Shown here one piece after another: positions 23,855-35,864 of a DNA stretch of 64,000 nt. The first letter of the stretch is position 1; every line of letters starts with the position of its first letter. Below the pieces are notes generated by a model, which was given only the letters and a program-made list of their open reading frames with translations, ran no database searches and was not told the origin of the DNA. The position numbers and the translations under genes are program-made. The stretch comes from Adiantum capillus-veneris (lineage: Eukaryota; Streptophyta; Polypodiopsida; Polypodiales; Pteridaceae): NCBI GenBank assembly GCA_014529385.2, contig CM043960.1, positions 38,229,281-38,293,280 on the forward strand. The letters run 5' to 3'.

Positions 23855-25174
23855 CACTAGGTTGGTAATGGGACACTTTTATGTCCTGTTAAGTGACCAT
23901 TTTCCTTGAATTATGTCAAGAGTTTCAAAATGGATTTTGAGGTGCTATCTGTCTAGAAAGTTGTCTCATGAGCTGAAAAAAACTCGACATTTTTTTGGAA
24001 TATCAATTCCATCTTTAACCTTGTCCTTGCACACATTTCACAACCTAAACTGTGTGAAAAAACAGGTCCTGTTTTTGGCTTTTTTCAACTTTTTGCAACT
24101 ATACCACTCTAGAATTCATGTTTGTGAGGTCTATAATGCTAGAGAACTATCTTTAGTAGTCCTCAACATGTCCTGATGCTTCTAGGGATAAATAAATGTT
24201 AAACTTGTAACCTATGACCAAATTACCAAAATTGTCAAATACTGTTTTTTAGCCAATTTTAGCTCTTCTATGATTTTTTTGGTGGCTTTCATGATATCCA
24301 AATGCAGTTTTGATTTTCTATGTTGCATATTGTAACATAAAGCTAATATTCCTTGAGTTTTGGGGCACCTAATACCCTATTTTTCATAGTAGACAACGAT
24401 GGTTGATTTTTTCAATTATAGAAGAAAACGAAACATTCTAGTATATCAAGTAGAGCTTTTTCAATATTGTTAATTTCTTGTGACAACTACATGCATTTTG
24501 TAGGTAGTAACCATATCTAGTCACAAGGATCAAATTTGGCTAGATATTGAATAGTTTCTATGGGATTCTACAACTCTTAATGTTGAACCCAGTTTTTTCA
24601 TGTTTGCTGTATTTAGCACTTCATCTTTGTCCCCAAGATTCCCCTTGGTAAGAGATGTATTATTCTTTTGACATGCTCCATGGCTCCTTATGAATCTAAA
24701 GGACAATAGGGAACTAAGAAAACATGCATATATTATTTGTATTGAGCGTGGCTATAGAAACTTTGATGATAGGTTTGCAAAATGATAAAAATTCAACTTT
24801 TTTGTACCTATTTCTTTTGGCAAAACAAAAAATAGTGAGTGAGAAGCAATCATATGTTCTAATCACCAACCCATTGATGTCAACTAGGGAATTTATCTCA
24901 AGTCCTACAAAAATCCCTAATCTTATTTTTATGCAACAAAACGTAAGAAATGACTGTTTTGATGAAAATGTACTGGTCCATCAACTTTGGAGGCTTGGTG
25001 TGACCAAAAGATGAGAAATTTTACAAGTTTCTTAATTTTTCCATGTGTAGTAGGCCTTGAACTATAACTACATGAAAGAATGTTACAAAATGAGTGCATC
25101 TACTATGGTTTTGGAGGTTTTTTTCAAAACCCTGAAAGGACACTTTTATGTCCTGTTAGGTTACCAACCTAGTG
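23855..25174. mobile_element. 1.3-kb non-autonomous DNA transposon nested in integrase
   Basis: Exact 14-bp terminal inverted repeats CACTAGGTTGGTAA (23855-23868) and its complement (25161-25174), flanked by TTAA at 23851-23854 and 25175-25178. Removing the element and one TTAA restores the integrase frame (CTA CTT AAG GTA). A 21-bp direct repeat beginning GGACACTTTTATGTCC lies just inside each end (23871 and 25138). No transposase is visible. CACTA ends suggest the CACTA group and TTAA sites the piggyBac group; class unresolved. Confidence 0.85.
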
Positions 25175-25785
25175 TTAAGGTACATGGGAAGATCTTCGCT
25201 GCAGATGAGTATAGCCGAGACCTACAAGAATCTTTTCAAAAGATTAAGGATGCTATCTCTATCTCACTGCAAAGGCAAAAGACTGCTACTGCTGACAAGC
25301 ATAGAAGAGCCCAAGCCTTTAAAGAAAATGATTGGGTCTTATTAAAGTTTCCCAAGGCTTGATTAAGGCACATGACGGGCAAGAATCCTACGGGCCACCA
25401 AAAGTACTATGCTAAACTAGCAAAAAGGTACTATGGTCCCTTCCAGATTCTTAGGCCAATCAATGAGATGGCCTATCAACTCAAGTTGCCCAATCATTGG
25501 CTCATACACAATGCTTTCCATGTGAGCCTATTAAAGCCTTACAAAGGAGAGCCACCCCAAGAAACAACTATTGAAGACCCACCGGAGATCGAGGAGCAAG
25601 AGGAGGTGCTGCAGCCCGAGTCCATTCTCCGACATGAATACAAGGTATTAAGAGGCGGTAAGACTATCCGACGATATCTTATTAAGTTTAAGAATTATCC
25701 TTTTGAAGATGCTAGATGGATGCAAGGCATACAATTAAAGGATAACCTAAACCTTGTCAATGCTTACAATGCTTCCCAAGAGTAA
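25175..25785 (+). pseudogene. Integrase C-terminus and chromodomain of element B
   Basis: Resumes after the nested element with KVHGKIFAADEYSRDLQESF. TGA at 25360 stands where an arginine (CGA) is usual before LRHMTGKN. YYGPFQILRPINEMAYQLKL near 25430 is the GPY-type module. ESILRHEYKVLRGG to YPFEDARWM (about 25620-25720) is a chromodomain, which in this class targets insertion to heterochromatin. Confidence 0.85.
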
Positions 25786-26128
25786 GCAAATGTACAAAAT
25801 GTTGAAAATGAACAAAGTTTTTTGTCTTATAAGACTCTCTTTTTCTTTATTGTGCACAAAAATGAAGTAGTATGCATGCTTAGATCAAGTTTGCGGAGAC
25901 GACGTCTCCCAAACACCAAGTAGAGCTTGTAACTCTACTATGGAAGACTGATAGGACTAATGTGCAGACATGCTTGCGGCAGCCTCAGGCTCTCAAGAGC
26001 CAAATGGACTAGTCATCCATTGTGGAATGATGTCGTAGGGTAACATAGGGATCCTCTACCCACTAAGAAAAGGACTCATGAATATGCGTTACCTTCTCTA
26101 CACCATAGTCGAGGACGACTATGATTTC

Positions 26129-26138
26129 AAGAGAGAGG
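26129..26138 (+). promoter_or_regulatory. Polypurine tract of element B
   Basis: AAGAGAGAGG directly upstream of the 3' LTR. Confidence 0.65.
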
Positions 26139-26141
26139 TAA

Positions 26142-27746
26142 TGTCATAAGAATCAATATCTAATTCTCCTAAATGATTTTCTCATGTTAAACTGATCATT
26201 TAATATGGGGAAGTGCCAGGGGAGAAAAAGCTAGAATATTGGTGAAGCTAGTAGACCGGCCACAGTAGGGATCCAAAGGAGGGAAAATAGCGATCCAAAG
26301 GGGGGGCCATCTGCAAAAGAGCCATGTTCAACAATGGGCTAAAAAGACCCTAAGGTTCAGCCCATTAAGACTTCCAAAATGCTAAGGTTCCAAAATTCAA
26401 AGGTTGTGTCCAAAGGTCAACCTTATGGGAATTGGATGCTTTGTGTGTGTACAAAAAAGTCTTTGCAATCCCTACTTGGGAGGGGGCGAGCCTTTCTTGT
26501 AGGGGATGAGAGAGAAAGACACACACACACAAGCTCCCTTTACACACACACACAAGCTCCCTTTACACAAAGGGAATGAGGGACACATGTCAAATCCCTA
26601 GGCCAAATGCCCACAAGGTGTACCCAATTCCTATTGGATGGCCTTGGAGGTGTACCAATGAGAATTAGGCGAGAGTAAATCTAGTTTAATTAATTTAAAA
26701 ACACTTAATAAAAGAACCAATGAGAATTAAGTCCTCTAGAAGACTATTGGACAGTCTCCCAAGGGGTCCAATGAGCATTCAGCAGCCCAATGGCTTGCCT
26801 AATTCCTATTGGCCAGGTGGCAAAGGGGTCCAATGCGAGTTTAGTTGAATTATTAAATTACCTAAAGCTCTCACAAAGGGGAAAGGGGGACACATGTCAG
26901 AAGGCTATCACTTATGCTACTTAATAGTCATTGGCTAGCTCTAGGGAGGTCCAATGGGAGGACAGTAAGAGCAAATAGCAAGGGGGCTCGCCCAAGAGAG
27001 AGAGGGGGCTGATTTTTGCAAGGCATTATCACACACACACTCACACAATCTCATGTGTGAAGTAAAGAAGACTCTCTCTCCTTCTCAAGCTTTAATGGAA
27101 AGCTTACCACCTACTCCAAGCTTGTGAGAATGGAGGCCTACACCAACAACTCTTGGCTTTGTGATGCAAATCCAACCAAGAGCCAAGATTCAATGCATGC
27201 TCATCTCCTCTACCGTGCTAATTACTAAGCTAAGCTATGCTAATATGAGTGATTATGTGAGGAGATGTACATCTTTCTCGTAAGATACTCCTTCTTCCTC
27301 TCAATCTACTCTCATACCTTGCTAGCTCTCACCATCTTCGAAGGTGTGTGAGGTCTTGGGTCTAAGACCGGGGATAATTGATGTTGTGTTTGCTAAGTGT
27401 TTTGCTTAGTGCATGAAGCTTTCATCTTCATTGCACTAGCTAGTCTTGAAGGAACACAAAGAATTGTATTGTACAATGTCTCTCTTGATGGGAGAAACCA
27501 TAATACAAAGCCTTTTGGAGGGGGGACCAGCTCCATGCAAATCCGGTCCTCAACTGTTGTCAATAGCTTAATTTCTCTCTCTTTTGAAAGTATTGTTCAT
27601 GCTATCTAACTAGGTGTTATGCTTTTTGTTGCTCTCTCCACCCAAGCACTCTTGTAATTCTCATTAGGAATCTATTCTAATGAAATGCCCACTATGTTCA
27701 TGCTAATTTCCGCTACACACAAGTTTTTAGGCCATTAAATGTTACA
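26142..27746 (+). repeat. 3' LTR of element B
   Basis: 1,605 bp with TGTCATAA...GTTACA ends. It is longer than the 5' LTR mainly because a CA-rich block ending AAGCTCCCTTTAC is duplicated near 26520-26570. Confidence 0.92.
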
Positions 27747-27751
27747 GTTAT

Positions 27752-29280
27752 CATTGCTATTTGAGGGTAGCTATGATTGCTATTTGAGAAGTATTGATAG
27801 CTATCACATACATATGTTTGCTACTTCATAGCTAGTGATTTCTATTACAACTTGGTATTGACAGGTACTGATAGCCTTTTGATAAAAAGACATATTTAGG
27901 AATTTTGGGAATTATTCAAGTCCCATTTTTGGGGATGAGAATTAAAATTAGCGTATTTTTTTCAAAGTTGGCTTTAGGATTGTTTGGGGGAGACTCTTTA
28001 TTCCATATGGAATTAAAGCACTAGCACATGAATAAGATGTTCAAACTTAAGTTTGAGCCTTACTTTTGATGTTCTGCGGTATATTAAGAAGAGGGTGGAA
28101 GTTAACTATGATTTTCACATGCCTCACTTACTATCAAGTGGACATGTTCAAACTTAGTTCAAGGTACTAGAACAAGGATGTGGGGCTCAAACGTAAGTTA
28201 AGACTTTACTTGTTGTTGCTATGTAGGATACTAAGATGAGGACTGAGCCTAAGTACCTCAAGTGCCTTACCTAAACTAGAAATTAGGCATGAGGCTCAAA
28301 CTTAGTTCAAGGCACACTTGCTAGCTTTTATTAGTGCCATTTGAAAATGAGCCACTAGCACATGTACGTGAGTCTTATTTTTTTTTCCTCACTTGTTGGT
28401 GGTGTTTCCTAGAATGCCTCATGTGCCTTGCAGTAAATAGAAAATGAGGATGATTCTTATACTTATTTTGAGGTGCACATTACATATTCAAGTCCTATTT
28501 TGGTGCTATATAGAAATAAGACACTATCACATGGATGGGAGTCTCAAGCTTATGTTCAATCCCTAATTTTTGGTCCTACATAAGACACCAAGTTTGAGAT
28601 AGAATACAATCTTGAGCCTCACGTGCCACTCACTTGAAACTCCTTAGTAGTGACTAGAGCCTAATATCATAAACTTAGACTTAGCACATAGACATAGGCT
28701 CAACACATAGTTCTATTGTTTTTGTTGTGTATATACAACAATGACACTTTTGGAAGCATGGTTTAACATTGCTGATATGGAAGAGCTCCTTCTTAATGAA
28801 TAGCTCTTCCAACAAACATTGTTCTAATTGAAAAATATAATTCCTACAAATTCTAGACATTTTAAACAAAGGTTACTAGAGTCAAAATCATCATCAAGGA
28901 TTATAGTGTGAAGAAACACTAGGATAACAAATAAGCAAAAAAAGGACCATTTTGCAAGCCCTCACTAAAAAAATCATTTATGTACATAATTCATATTACA
29001 ACAAGATAAACATGAGCTCAGCAATTATATTGATCAAGGTTCTAACCCAATATAAATGTATCCTTTAACATTTTGTTTCCTCTTGTGTATACTCCATTTC
29101 TCTGGCTTCATTTACTCAAGTGTTGCAAGTATATTCTCTCTTGTGTTTGCATATATTAATCCAAATTGAAATGTAATTATTGTTCCCCTAAGAAAGTGAA
29201 ATTATTGTTCCTCTCACAATTTTTTCCAGCTCCAATTGATTGATTCCATATTTTTTGAAAAATCAAGTCTGCTTGTCCAT
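27752..29280. other. Intergenic, no gene seen
   Basis: AT-rich with loosely repeated phrases (CACTAGCACATG, CAAACTTAAGTTTGAGCC). No open frame with a recognisable product on either strand. Confidence 0.6.
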
Positions 29281-29284
29281 ATTC

Positions 29285-29815
29285 TACATTACATGAGGGT
29301 AGAGGACATCTCTTTTATCACAAGGGTAGGAATTCTCTCTTATGGAGAGCATGGACATGCTTGCTATTCCAACTGAATATTATGGATATGTCTTGTATAT
29401 GTAGGCTACTTCCAAGACAGTATTTGCATGGGTTTGGTACACTTTGACTCTGTTGAATACCTTAAATAATATAAAAACATCACTATTGTATAATTGAGCA
29501 GAATCAAAGGGAAGAGAGATATGGATCCAAACTCCAAAAACCCACTATTTGTTCATCCTAGGTTGTGGAGGGTATCTCTTTAATAAAAAAGGTGGAAATT
29601 CTCTCTTATGAAGAGCACAAACATGCTTGCTTTTTAAACTAAGTAACACATATACGAAGGATAGATCCATGATATATTTTCATGGAGGTGGTACCCTTGT
29701 TATTCCAATTGAATAATATGTAAATGTAGGCTACATCCATGAGAGTATTTTCATGGGTTTGGTACCCTTTGACTGTGTTGAATATACTCAAATAGTAATT
29801 GAACAATCTAAAACA
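29285..29815. repeat. Local tandem repeat copies flanking element C
   Basis: Diverged copies share AATTCTCTCTTATG, ACATGCTTGCT and ATGGGTTTGGTACC-like phrases. One copy starts near 29290 and another near 29570. A third lies beyond element C (35370-35600: GATATGGATACAAAGTCC, AACTCTCTCTTATGAATGCC). Element C therefore sits inside a tandem host repeat. Confidence 0.65.
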
Positions 29816-30007
29816 TGTTGGGGTATAAAGCCCAATGTGGTCGCCCAGGTAAGTGGGCGGGCCGCCAGGTATGTACACATATTCTTTTGTAAAAACCTAA
29901 TAAGAACTCACTATGCTCTACACATTACAGTAGAGCGAGTTCACCATATTGTCGTGCTCTTCTTCTCGCACTCTCTCTCGCGTCGCACTTCCGCTCGTAC
30001 TCCTTCA
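29816..30007 (+). repeat. 5' LTR of element C
   Basis: 192 bp, TGTTGG...CTTCA. Short LTR with a CT-rich 3' half. Confidence 0.93.
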
Positions 30008-30009
30008 AC

Positions 30010-30021
30010 TGGTATCAGAGC
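30010..30021 (+). promoter_or_regulatory. Primer-binding site of element C (initiator tRNA-Met)
   Basis: TGGTATCAGAGC two bases after the LTR. Confidence 0.92.
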
Positions 30022-31104
30022 TCAGATCGAGGCTCGGGGCAGCACTGCACGAGGCTAGAGTCACCAACTCAGATTGGAGTGAAATTCGACAGGCGAAGAC
30101 ACGGCCCCAAATCTCGTGGGAGAGCCCAAAAGACTTGGTGTTGTCAGAATTTCATTCTGAGGTCATCTCGGCCACCGTTCGGCTTCGAAAAAGGTCTGCG
30201 CAGGCCATTTTCGACTACGTGGTCTCGACGGGTGCATATCCGACTCTGCAAATTTGGTGTTTTCGGCCTACGACTGCAGGTGCTGAGGATATCGACACTC
30301 CCAGAGTGTTGATTTGTGGCTGTCTACACATCGAAGGACAACTCACAGTTCTTGGAGGCGTGTCACATACGACACGGGCGTATCTACACACAGCTGTAGG
30401 CGACATCCACTAGTTCATTAGGTAGCTTGTGTTTGCTGCTTGATATTCCAGATTTCATCCTGACATTGCAGGTACTTCCACATGGGATGTATTGTCAGAG
30501 ATGATGTATGTCTGTTGAGGGTTTGCTGGCTGTGAGTCACGCAGCAAACAACCGCCGCAGCGGTTACAGCATACAGTGGGAAATTTGTGGATGTATGACT
30601 TTGTGGGAAGTCTATGTACTGTCAGATTTACTGTAGCCTTTGTTGAGGGTCGAGTGAGGTTTTATTGAGCTGGGGGATTCTCGAATGTTGAGATCCTTTC
30701 GGTGATACAGGTCTTGGAGCGATCCCTCGAGCACCCTTAGATAGGCAGCTAGGATGTATTGACTGTGAGTTAGACAGTTGGGATTGCATCTTTGCTTTAC
30801 TGTTGTTGAGGCATTGTCGCAGTCTATGCTTACAGGACAGTGACAGGACAGTCAGAGACAGTACAGGTGCAGGACAGGTTTACCCATAGCTTACAGTGTT
30901 AGAGAGACAGTGGTTTTTTGAGCTGTTTTTTGGTCTGTTTTTAGTACACCAGAGCCATTTTACAAAGGAGACTCTGCCAAAATTTTTGCAGAATCTGAAG
31001 CTTTCTTGGTTCATTTGACAGGTTGATATTGGTTCAGAGGTCAGTTTACAGGGGAAACTCTGCCGAATTTTTCCCATGAAAGTAAACTACTGTGAATCGT
31101 AGCT
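30022..31104 (+). other. Leader of element C
   Basis: 1.1 kb untranslated leader, more GC-rich than its surroundings. CAGGACAG recurs around 30833-30880 and the phrase ACTCTGCC occurs twice (30968 and 31060). An open stretch at 29949-30413 crosses from the LTR through the primer site and is unlikely to be a gene. Confidence 0.6.
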
Positions 31105-32271
31105 ATGGCTGGATCACAGGACACTGGTCTTTACAATATCAAGAAGCTGGATGGAACCAATTTCCCATTGTGGAAGAAGCAGATTTGGCACGTGTTGGTA
31201 CAAACGAAGCAGATAAAACCTATAAAGCTCAAGGGGATAAAACCAAAAGGTATGGACGAAGATGAATGGAGCGAAATGGATGAATTGGCACTTTCTACCA
31301 TTATGCTGACTTTGGCAGAAAGCGTTTACTTCAATGTAGCAGACGAGATGTCGGCTTATCAAGCATGGTTAAAGCTGAGTGATCTTTATGAGAAGCAGCG
31401 TGCAGCTTCACAGGTATACTGGCTTAAGAAGCTTGTTGACTTGAAGATGAAAGAAGGGACAGCTATGTCCAATCATCTGAATGAATTCAACACAATCTAT
31501 AGTCAGTTGTCAGCTCAAGGTGTCAAGTTTGATGAAACTATTAGAGCTATGTTCCTGTTGATCACATTGCCGGAAAGTTGGGACACTTTTCGCACAGCTT
31601 TGAGTAATTCTGCACCTCCAAATGGTTTGAACATAGCAGGTGTAGAAGGAAGTCTGCTTACTGAAGAAACCAATAGAAAGACAATGGACAAAGGCAAAGG
31701 AACAGCCTTAGTTGTCAGGGGAAGGACCAAAGAAAAGTACAAAGGTGGAAAGAGGAATCAGTCTCGTAGCAAGTCCCGTAGTGCTAAAGGCAAGAGTGAC
31801 ATAGAATGCTACCATTGTGGCAAGAAGGGTCACATGAAAAGAGACTCCAGAGAATGGAAAGCAGAAAAAGGCAAAGAGAAAGCTGAAGACCATGGTGAGA
31901 AGAACAAGTCCTCAGTGAAGATTCAAGAAATAAATGTGACAAACACTGTTGCAGAGGATGACAGTCTAGTGTCAGGAGACATCTACTTCTTGAAGAATAC
32001 AATGGACTCAGCTCTTCTTACAGCATCTGATGGAAATGCACTGAGTGATTGGATTATAGACTCAGGGGCATCACTTCATGTGTCTCCAAACAAGGAGTGG
32101 TTTACTTCTTATGTGACCACTAAAGATCATGTTCGGCTAGGCAATGGGCAGACATGTGAGATCTTAGGTGTTGGAGATGTTCAATTTTCAGAATGGCTCT
32201 TCTTTCACGCTGAAGAATGTGGGACATGTTCCCGCAATTACAAAGAGCTTGATCAGCACAGGTTTACTTGA
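31105..32271 (+). pseudogene. Gag and protease of element C
   Basis: Starts at ATG 31105 with the typical copia opening KLDGTNFPLWKKQIWHVL. UBN2-type Gag core follows, to residue 200 or so. The zinc knuckle CYHCGKKGHMKRDS near 31810 has Ser in place of the last Cys. The protease site WIIDSGASLHVSP at about 32050 is intact. A frameshift near 32190-32200 sends the frame off. Confidence 0.88.
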
Positions 32272-33594
32272 TGATGCTGGCCACGTCACCACTTTTGGAC
32301 AGAACATGTGGAAGATATCCAAGGGTTCTATGACAGTAGCACATGGAGTAAAGTCTGGAGGACTTTACATGATTTATGTATCAAATGTCTCTAAAAATGT
32401 AATCAATGTAACCGAGCAGCCGAATGTTTCTTTGTGGCATAGCCGGTTAGGACATATGTCCAAGAAGGGAATGGAAATCTTGTCTCGTTGTGGTTATTTT
32501 CCTGGATTTTCATTTAATGATTTTGAATTCTGTGAACATTGTCTGTATGGTAAGCAAACACAACAGCCACATAAGCATAGAAGCAATAGAAGAGATACAC
32601 AGTTGGCACTTGTTCATAGTGATTTGTGTGGACCTATGCCTAACCTATCTCTAGGGGGAGCTTCTTACTTTATGACATTTATAGATGATTACTCGAGGAA
32701 AGTATGGGTTTACTTTCTCAAGCACAAGGATGAAGTGTTTAGTGTTTTCAAAACGTTTGTGACACTTGTGGAGAATCAGAGTGGCAAGAAGCTTAAATGC
32801 TTACGCACTGACAATGGTGGAGAGTATGTTTCAAAGGCCTTTCAGGACTTTGTGAGTCAAAATGTATAAAACGTGAACTTACTGCTCCTTCCAATCCTCC
32901 TCAAAATGGTGTTGCTGAGAGGATGAATAGGACCATACAAGAGAAGGTCAGAAGTATGTTGTCTAATGCACAACTGCCAAATGGGTTTTGGGTTGAAGCT
33001 GTATCAACAGCTGTTCATCTTGTAAATAGATCTCCTAACAAGGTTTTGCAGAAGGATTCAGTGCCAGAGATGGTATGGTCAGGCAAAATGCCCTAATACA
33101 AGCATCTCAGAGTCTTTGGCTGTGAGGCATATACTCACGTTCCAAAGGAATTTAGGAACAAACTTGAGCCAAAGAGTAGAAAGTGCATCTTTCTAGGCTA
33201 TGGTAATTCTGGTGAGATGGGGTACAGACTTTGGGATCCCGAATCCAGAAAGGTTGTCCGCAGCAATGATGTTCACTTTAATGAATCCAAATATCATTCT
33301 AAACCAGAGAGGGTTGAGGAGATTAGAAGAGTTGTCTTCCAAGAAGATGGACCTGCACGTGCAAGACAAAATGTCAGGGCTCAAGAGGAGCAAGGACAGG
33401 ATAGAGTGGAACCACAGGTTGTGGCTGAGCCTGAGCCACCTATTGTGCGTAGATCTGGACGTGTCACGCGACCTCCTGATAGGTTTGTTCCATCTATGAA
33501 TGATGTCATGTTGACTGATTGCAATGAGCCTTCATGTTACAAGGAAGCAGTGCAAATGAAGGACTCCGGGAATTGTCAATTGGCCATGCAGTGA
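32190..33594 (+). pseudogene. Integrase of element C
   Basis: After the frameshift: LWHSRLGHMSKKGMEIL (zinc-binding His pair), then CEHCLYGKQ with its Cys pair. Catalytic residues lie in HSDLCGPM, RTDNGGEY (about 32806) and GVAERMNRT (about 32915). A second frameshift lies near 32865 and TAA at 33094. TGA at 33592 separates it from RT. Confidence 0.88.
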
Positions 33595-34290
33595 GAGATG
33601 ATAGCTCTGCATAAAAACCAGACATGGAAGCTAGTTAAATTACCACGGGGCAAAAAGGCTCTACCCTGTAAATGGGTTTACAGGTATAAGATCACCGCTC
33701 ATGATAGTCAGCCAAAGTACAAAGCAAGGCTTGTTGCCAAGGGCTTTAAGCAAGAACAAGGCATTGACTTTGATGAAGTCTTCTCTCCGGTGGTCAAGAT
33801 GACCACATTGAGATGCTTTCTTGCATTGGTTGCCATATTAGATTTGGTGTTGCACCAAATGGATGTCAAGACAGCGTTCTTCCATGGTGATTTATATGTG
33901 GAAATTTACATGCAGCAGCCAGAAGGGTTTGTTGAGAAAGGCAAGGAAGATTGGGTATGCCAGTTGCTAAAGAGTCTTTATGGCTTAAAACAATCACCGA
34001 GGGCATGGTACCATAAATTCCACAAGTTTATGCTTTCTCAAGGCTACAAACGTAGTGAGTTCGATCACTGTCTATATACAAAGAAGGCTAAGGATGGCAG
34101 TTGGCTGATCCTTATTTTGTATGTGGATGACATGTTGATTGCTGGCAAGCACTTGGAAGAAATTTCAGCTTTGAAGTCAAAGATGGCAAAATCGTTTGAC
34201 ATGAAAGACATGGGTGAGGCAAGTCATATACTTGGTATGCGCATTGAGAGAGATAGATCAAAGAAGTTGATTTGGTTATCTCAAACATAG
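33595..34290 (+). pseudogene. Reverse transcriptase of element C
   Basis: Copia RT: WKLVKLPRGKKALPCKWVY, ARLVAKGFKQ and DVKTAFFHGDL (first catalytic Asp). YGLKQSPRAWY follows, then the catalytic YVDDM at about 34120, all intact. The frame ends at TAG 34288. Confidence 0.92.
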
Positions 34291-35079
34291 TATATTGACA
34301 AGGTTTTGCAACGTTTCAATATGGAGAAGGGAAAGGCATTGAGTGTTCCATTGCCACCATATGTGAAACTTAGCAAACAAGATTGTCTTGTGTCTGAGGA
34401 AGAACAGGCTGAAATGGATAAGATTCCATATGCGTCTGCAGTGGGTAGTTTGATGTATGCAATGATTGCTACTTGCCCAGACATTGCATTTGCAGTGGGA
34501 GTAGTAAGTCGATACATGTCAAACCCAGGCAAGAAACATTGGGAGGCAGTGAAAGGAATATTGAGATACCTTAAAGCTACAAAGAGTATGCGTATATGCT
34601 ATGGGATTCAAGAGCTAAGTGTAAAGGGTTTTACAGACTCAGATTATGTAGGTGACTTAGACAACCGAAGGTCTACGTCAGGGTATGTCTTTACATTGGC
34701 TGGTGGAGCAGTACCATGGCGTTCTAGATTACAAGATTGTTTTACTCAGTCTACTACAGAGGCTGAATATGTTGCAGCATCAAAGGCATGCAAAGAATCA
34801 ATTTGGCTTAATTGACTAGTAACAGATTTGGGAATCAAAAATGAGATGCCTGTGTTATATTGTGATAGTCAAAGTGCTATACAATTGGCTCGCAATCCAG
34901 TTTATCACTCAAAGACAAAGCATGTGGATGTGAAGTATCATTTCATCAGGGAAATGCTCAAGGATAAGCAACTTCAGCTTGTCAAAGTTCACACCACAGA
35001 AAATCCTGCTGATCTACTTACAAAAGGACTTCCCTCAGAGAGATTTGCGCATTTTCGCAAGCAGTTAGGTGTAGGGTAG
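34291..35079 (+). pseudogene. RNase H of element C
   Basis: Continues in frame after TAG 34288 with YIDKVLQRFNMEKGK. GFTDSDYVGDLDNRRSTSGY supplies the first Asp, STTEAEYVA the Glu and LYCDSQSAIQLA the second Asp. TGA at 34813 interrupts it. It ends at TAG 35077 just before the 3' LTR. Confidence 0.9.
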
Positions 35080-35157
35080 TACATCACTTCTCTACATCTC
35101 TTGTATATTAGCTTGTATAGTAGCTTCTCTCACACTTAAAGTACCACATTGGACTTT

Positions 35158-35168
35158 AAGTGGGAGGT
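35158..35168 (+). promoter_or_regulatory. Polypurine tract of element C
   Basis: AAGTGGGAGGT directly upstream of the 3' LTR. Confidence 0.75.
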
Positions 35169-35360
35169 TGTTGGGGTATAAAGCCCAATGTGGTCGCCCA
35201 GGTAAGTGGGCGGGCCGCCAGGTATGTACACATATTCTTTTGTAAAAACCTAATAAGAACTCACTATGCTCTACACATTATAGTAGAGCGAGTTCACCAT
35301 ATTGTCGTGCTCTTCTTCTCGCACTCTCTCTCGCGTCGCACTTCCGCTCGTACTCCTTCA
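35169..35360 (+). repeat. 3' LTR of element C
   Basis: 192 bp, identical to the 5' LTR but for one base that I could find. Confidence 0.93.
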
Positions 35361-35716
35361 AAAGCATCATAATTGAGAAAAATCTAAGGAAAGAGCGATA
35401 TGGATACAAAGTCCAAAAATGCTACTATTTGTCATGCCCTAGGTTATGGAGGGCATCTCAAAAAGTTGGGAACTCTCTCTTATGAATGCCATAAGCATGC
35501 TTGCATTTGAAACTAAATAACACATATATGAAGGATGATTTCATGAAATATTTTCATCAAGGTGGTACCTTTGGTTTATCTTCAATAGATTTAAGATGAG
35601 TACAAACGCTAGAGTTGTCTCTCGATGGGATGAGCGTATGCATTCTGGATTTTGGGAGATACTAATATGCATTATAGGATCCAATTTCATGAGGTAGCCA
35701 CTAATTTGTATCAATT
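35361..35716. repeat. Third copy of the local tandem repeat
   Basis: Resembles 29500-29815 (GATATGG...CCAAA, CCCTAGGTTATGGAGGG, CACATATATGAAGGAT). Carries no gene. Confidence 0.6.
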
Positions 35717-35864
35717 TGTTGAATACTAAGTAGACAATTATTAGCAGCAAGCTAACACGGACACCATTTTTTGAAGTTCTCCTTGTAAAACAATTATTAT
35801 TTTGATAAAACGAGAATATTGTAACTCCTATTTTCTTGGTAAACTTTGTAATTAATGTGCCAAG
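35717..35864 (+). repeat. Element E 5' LTR, first part (split by element D)
   Basis: TGTTGAATAC at 35717 has the same start as the A and D LTRs. Joined to 54899-55694, without one copy of CCAAG, it gives an LTR of about 940 bp with a TATA box and a primer site at its end. The start is chosen by this analogy; E's own target duplication cannot be checked because its 3' end is missing. Confidence 0.55.

Larger units (their letters stand above)
17543..27746 (+). mobile_element. Element B: Ty3/gypsy chromovirus, decayed
   Basis: Bounded by about 1.6-kb LTRs with the exact target duplication GTTAT (17538-17542 and 27747-27751). The primer site is of the initiator-Met type and the 3' end encodes a chromodomain, which together mark a chromovirus. 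Domain order is Gag with zinc knuckle, protease, RT, RNase H, integrase, chromodomain. All are broken by stops, frameshifts and one nested transposon, so it cannot move by itself. Length 10.2 kb including the 1.3-kb insertion. Confidence 0.93.
29816..35360 (+). mobile_element. Element C: Ty1/copia retrotransposon, Tork-like
   Basis: Two 192-bp LTRs, an initiator-Met primer site and a polypurine tract bound a copia-order coding region (Gag, protease, integrase, RT, RNase H). The flanks AAACA / AAAGCA look like an imperfect 5-bp target duplication. The LTRs differ at one position I can see (C/T near 29934/35281), so insertion is recent, yet the coding region has at least two frameshifts and four stops. 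Confidence 0.92.

Noticed and set aside
29949..30413. 154-codon ORF across the end of the copia LTR and its leader
   Set aside because: It crosses the primer-binding site and starts inside the LTR; the real gag start is 31105.
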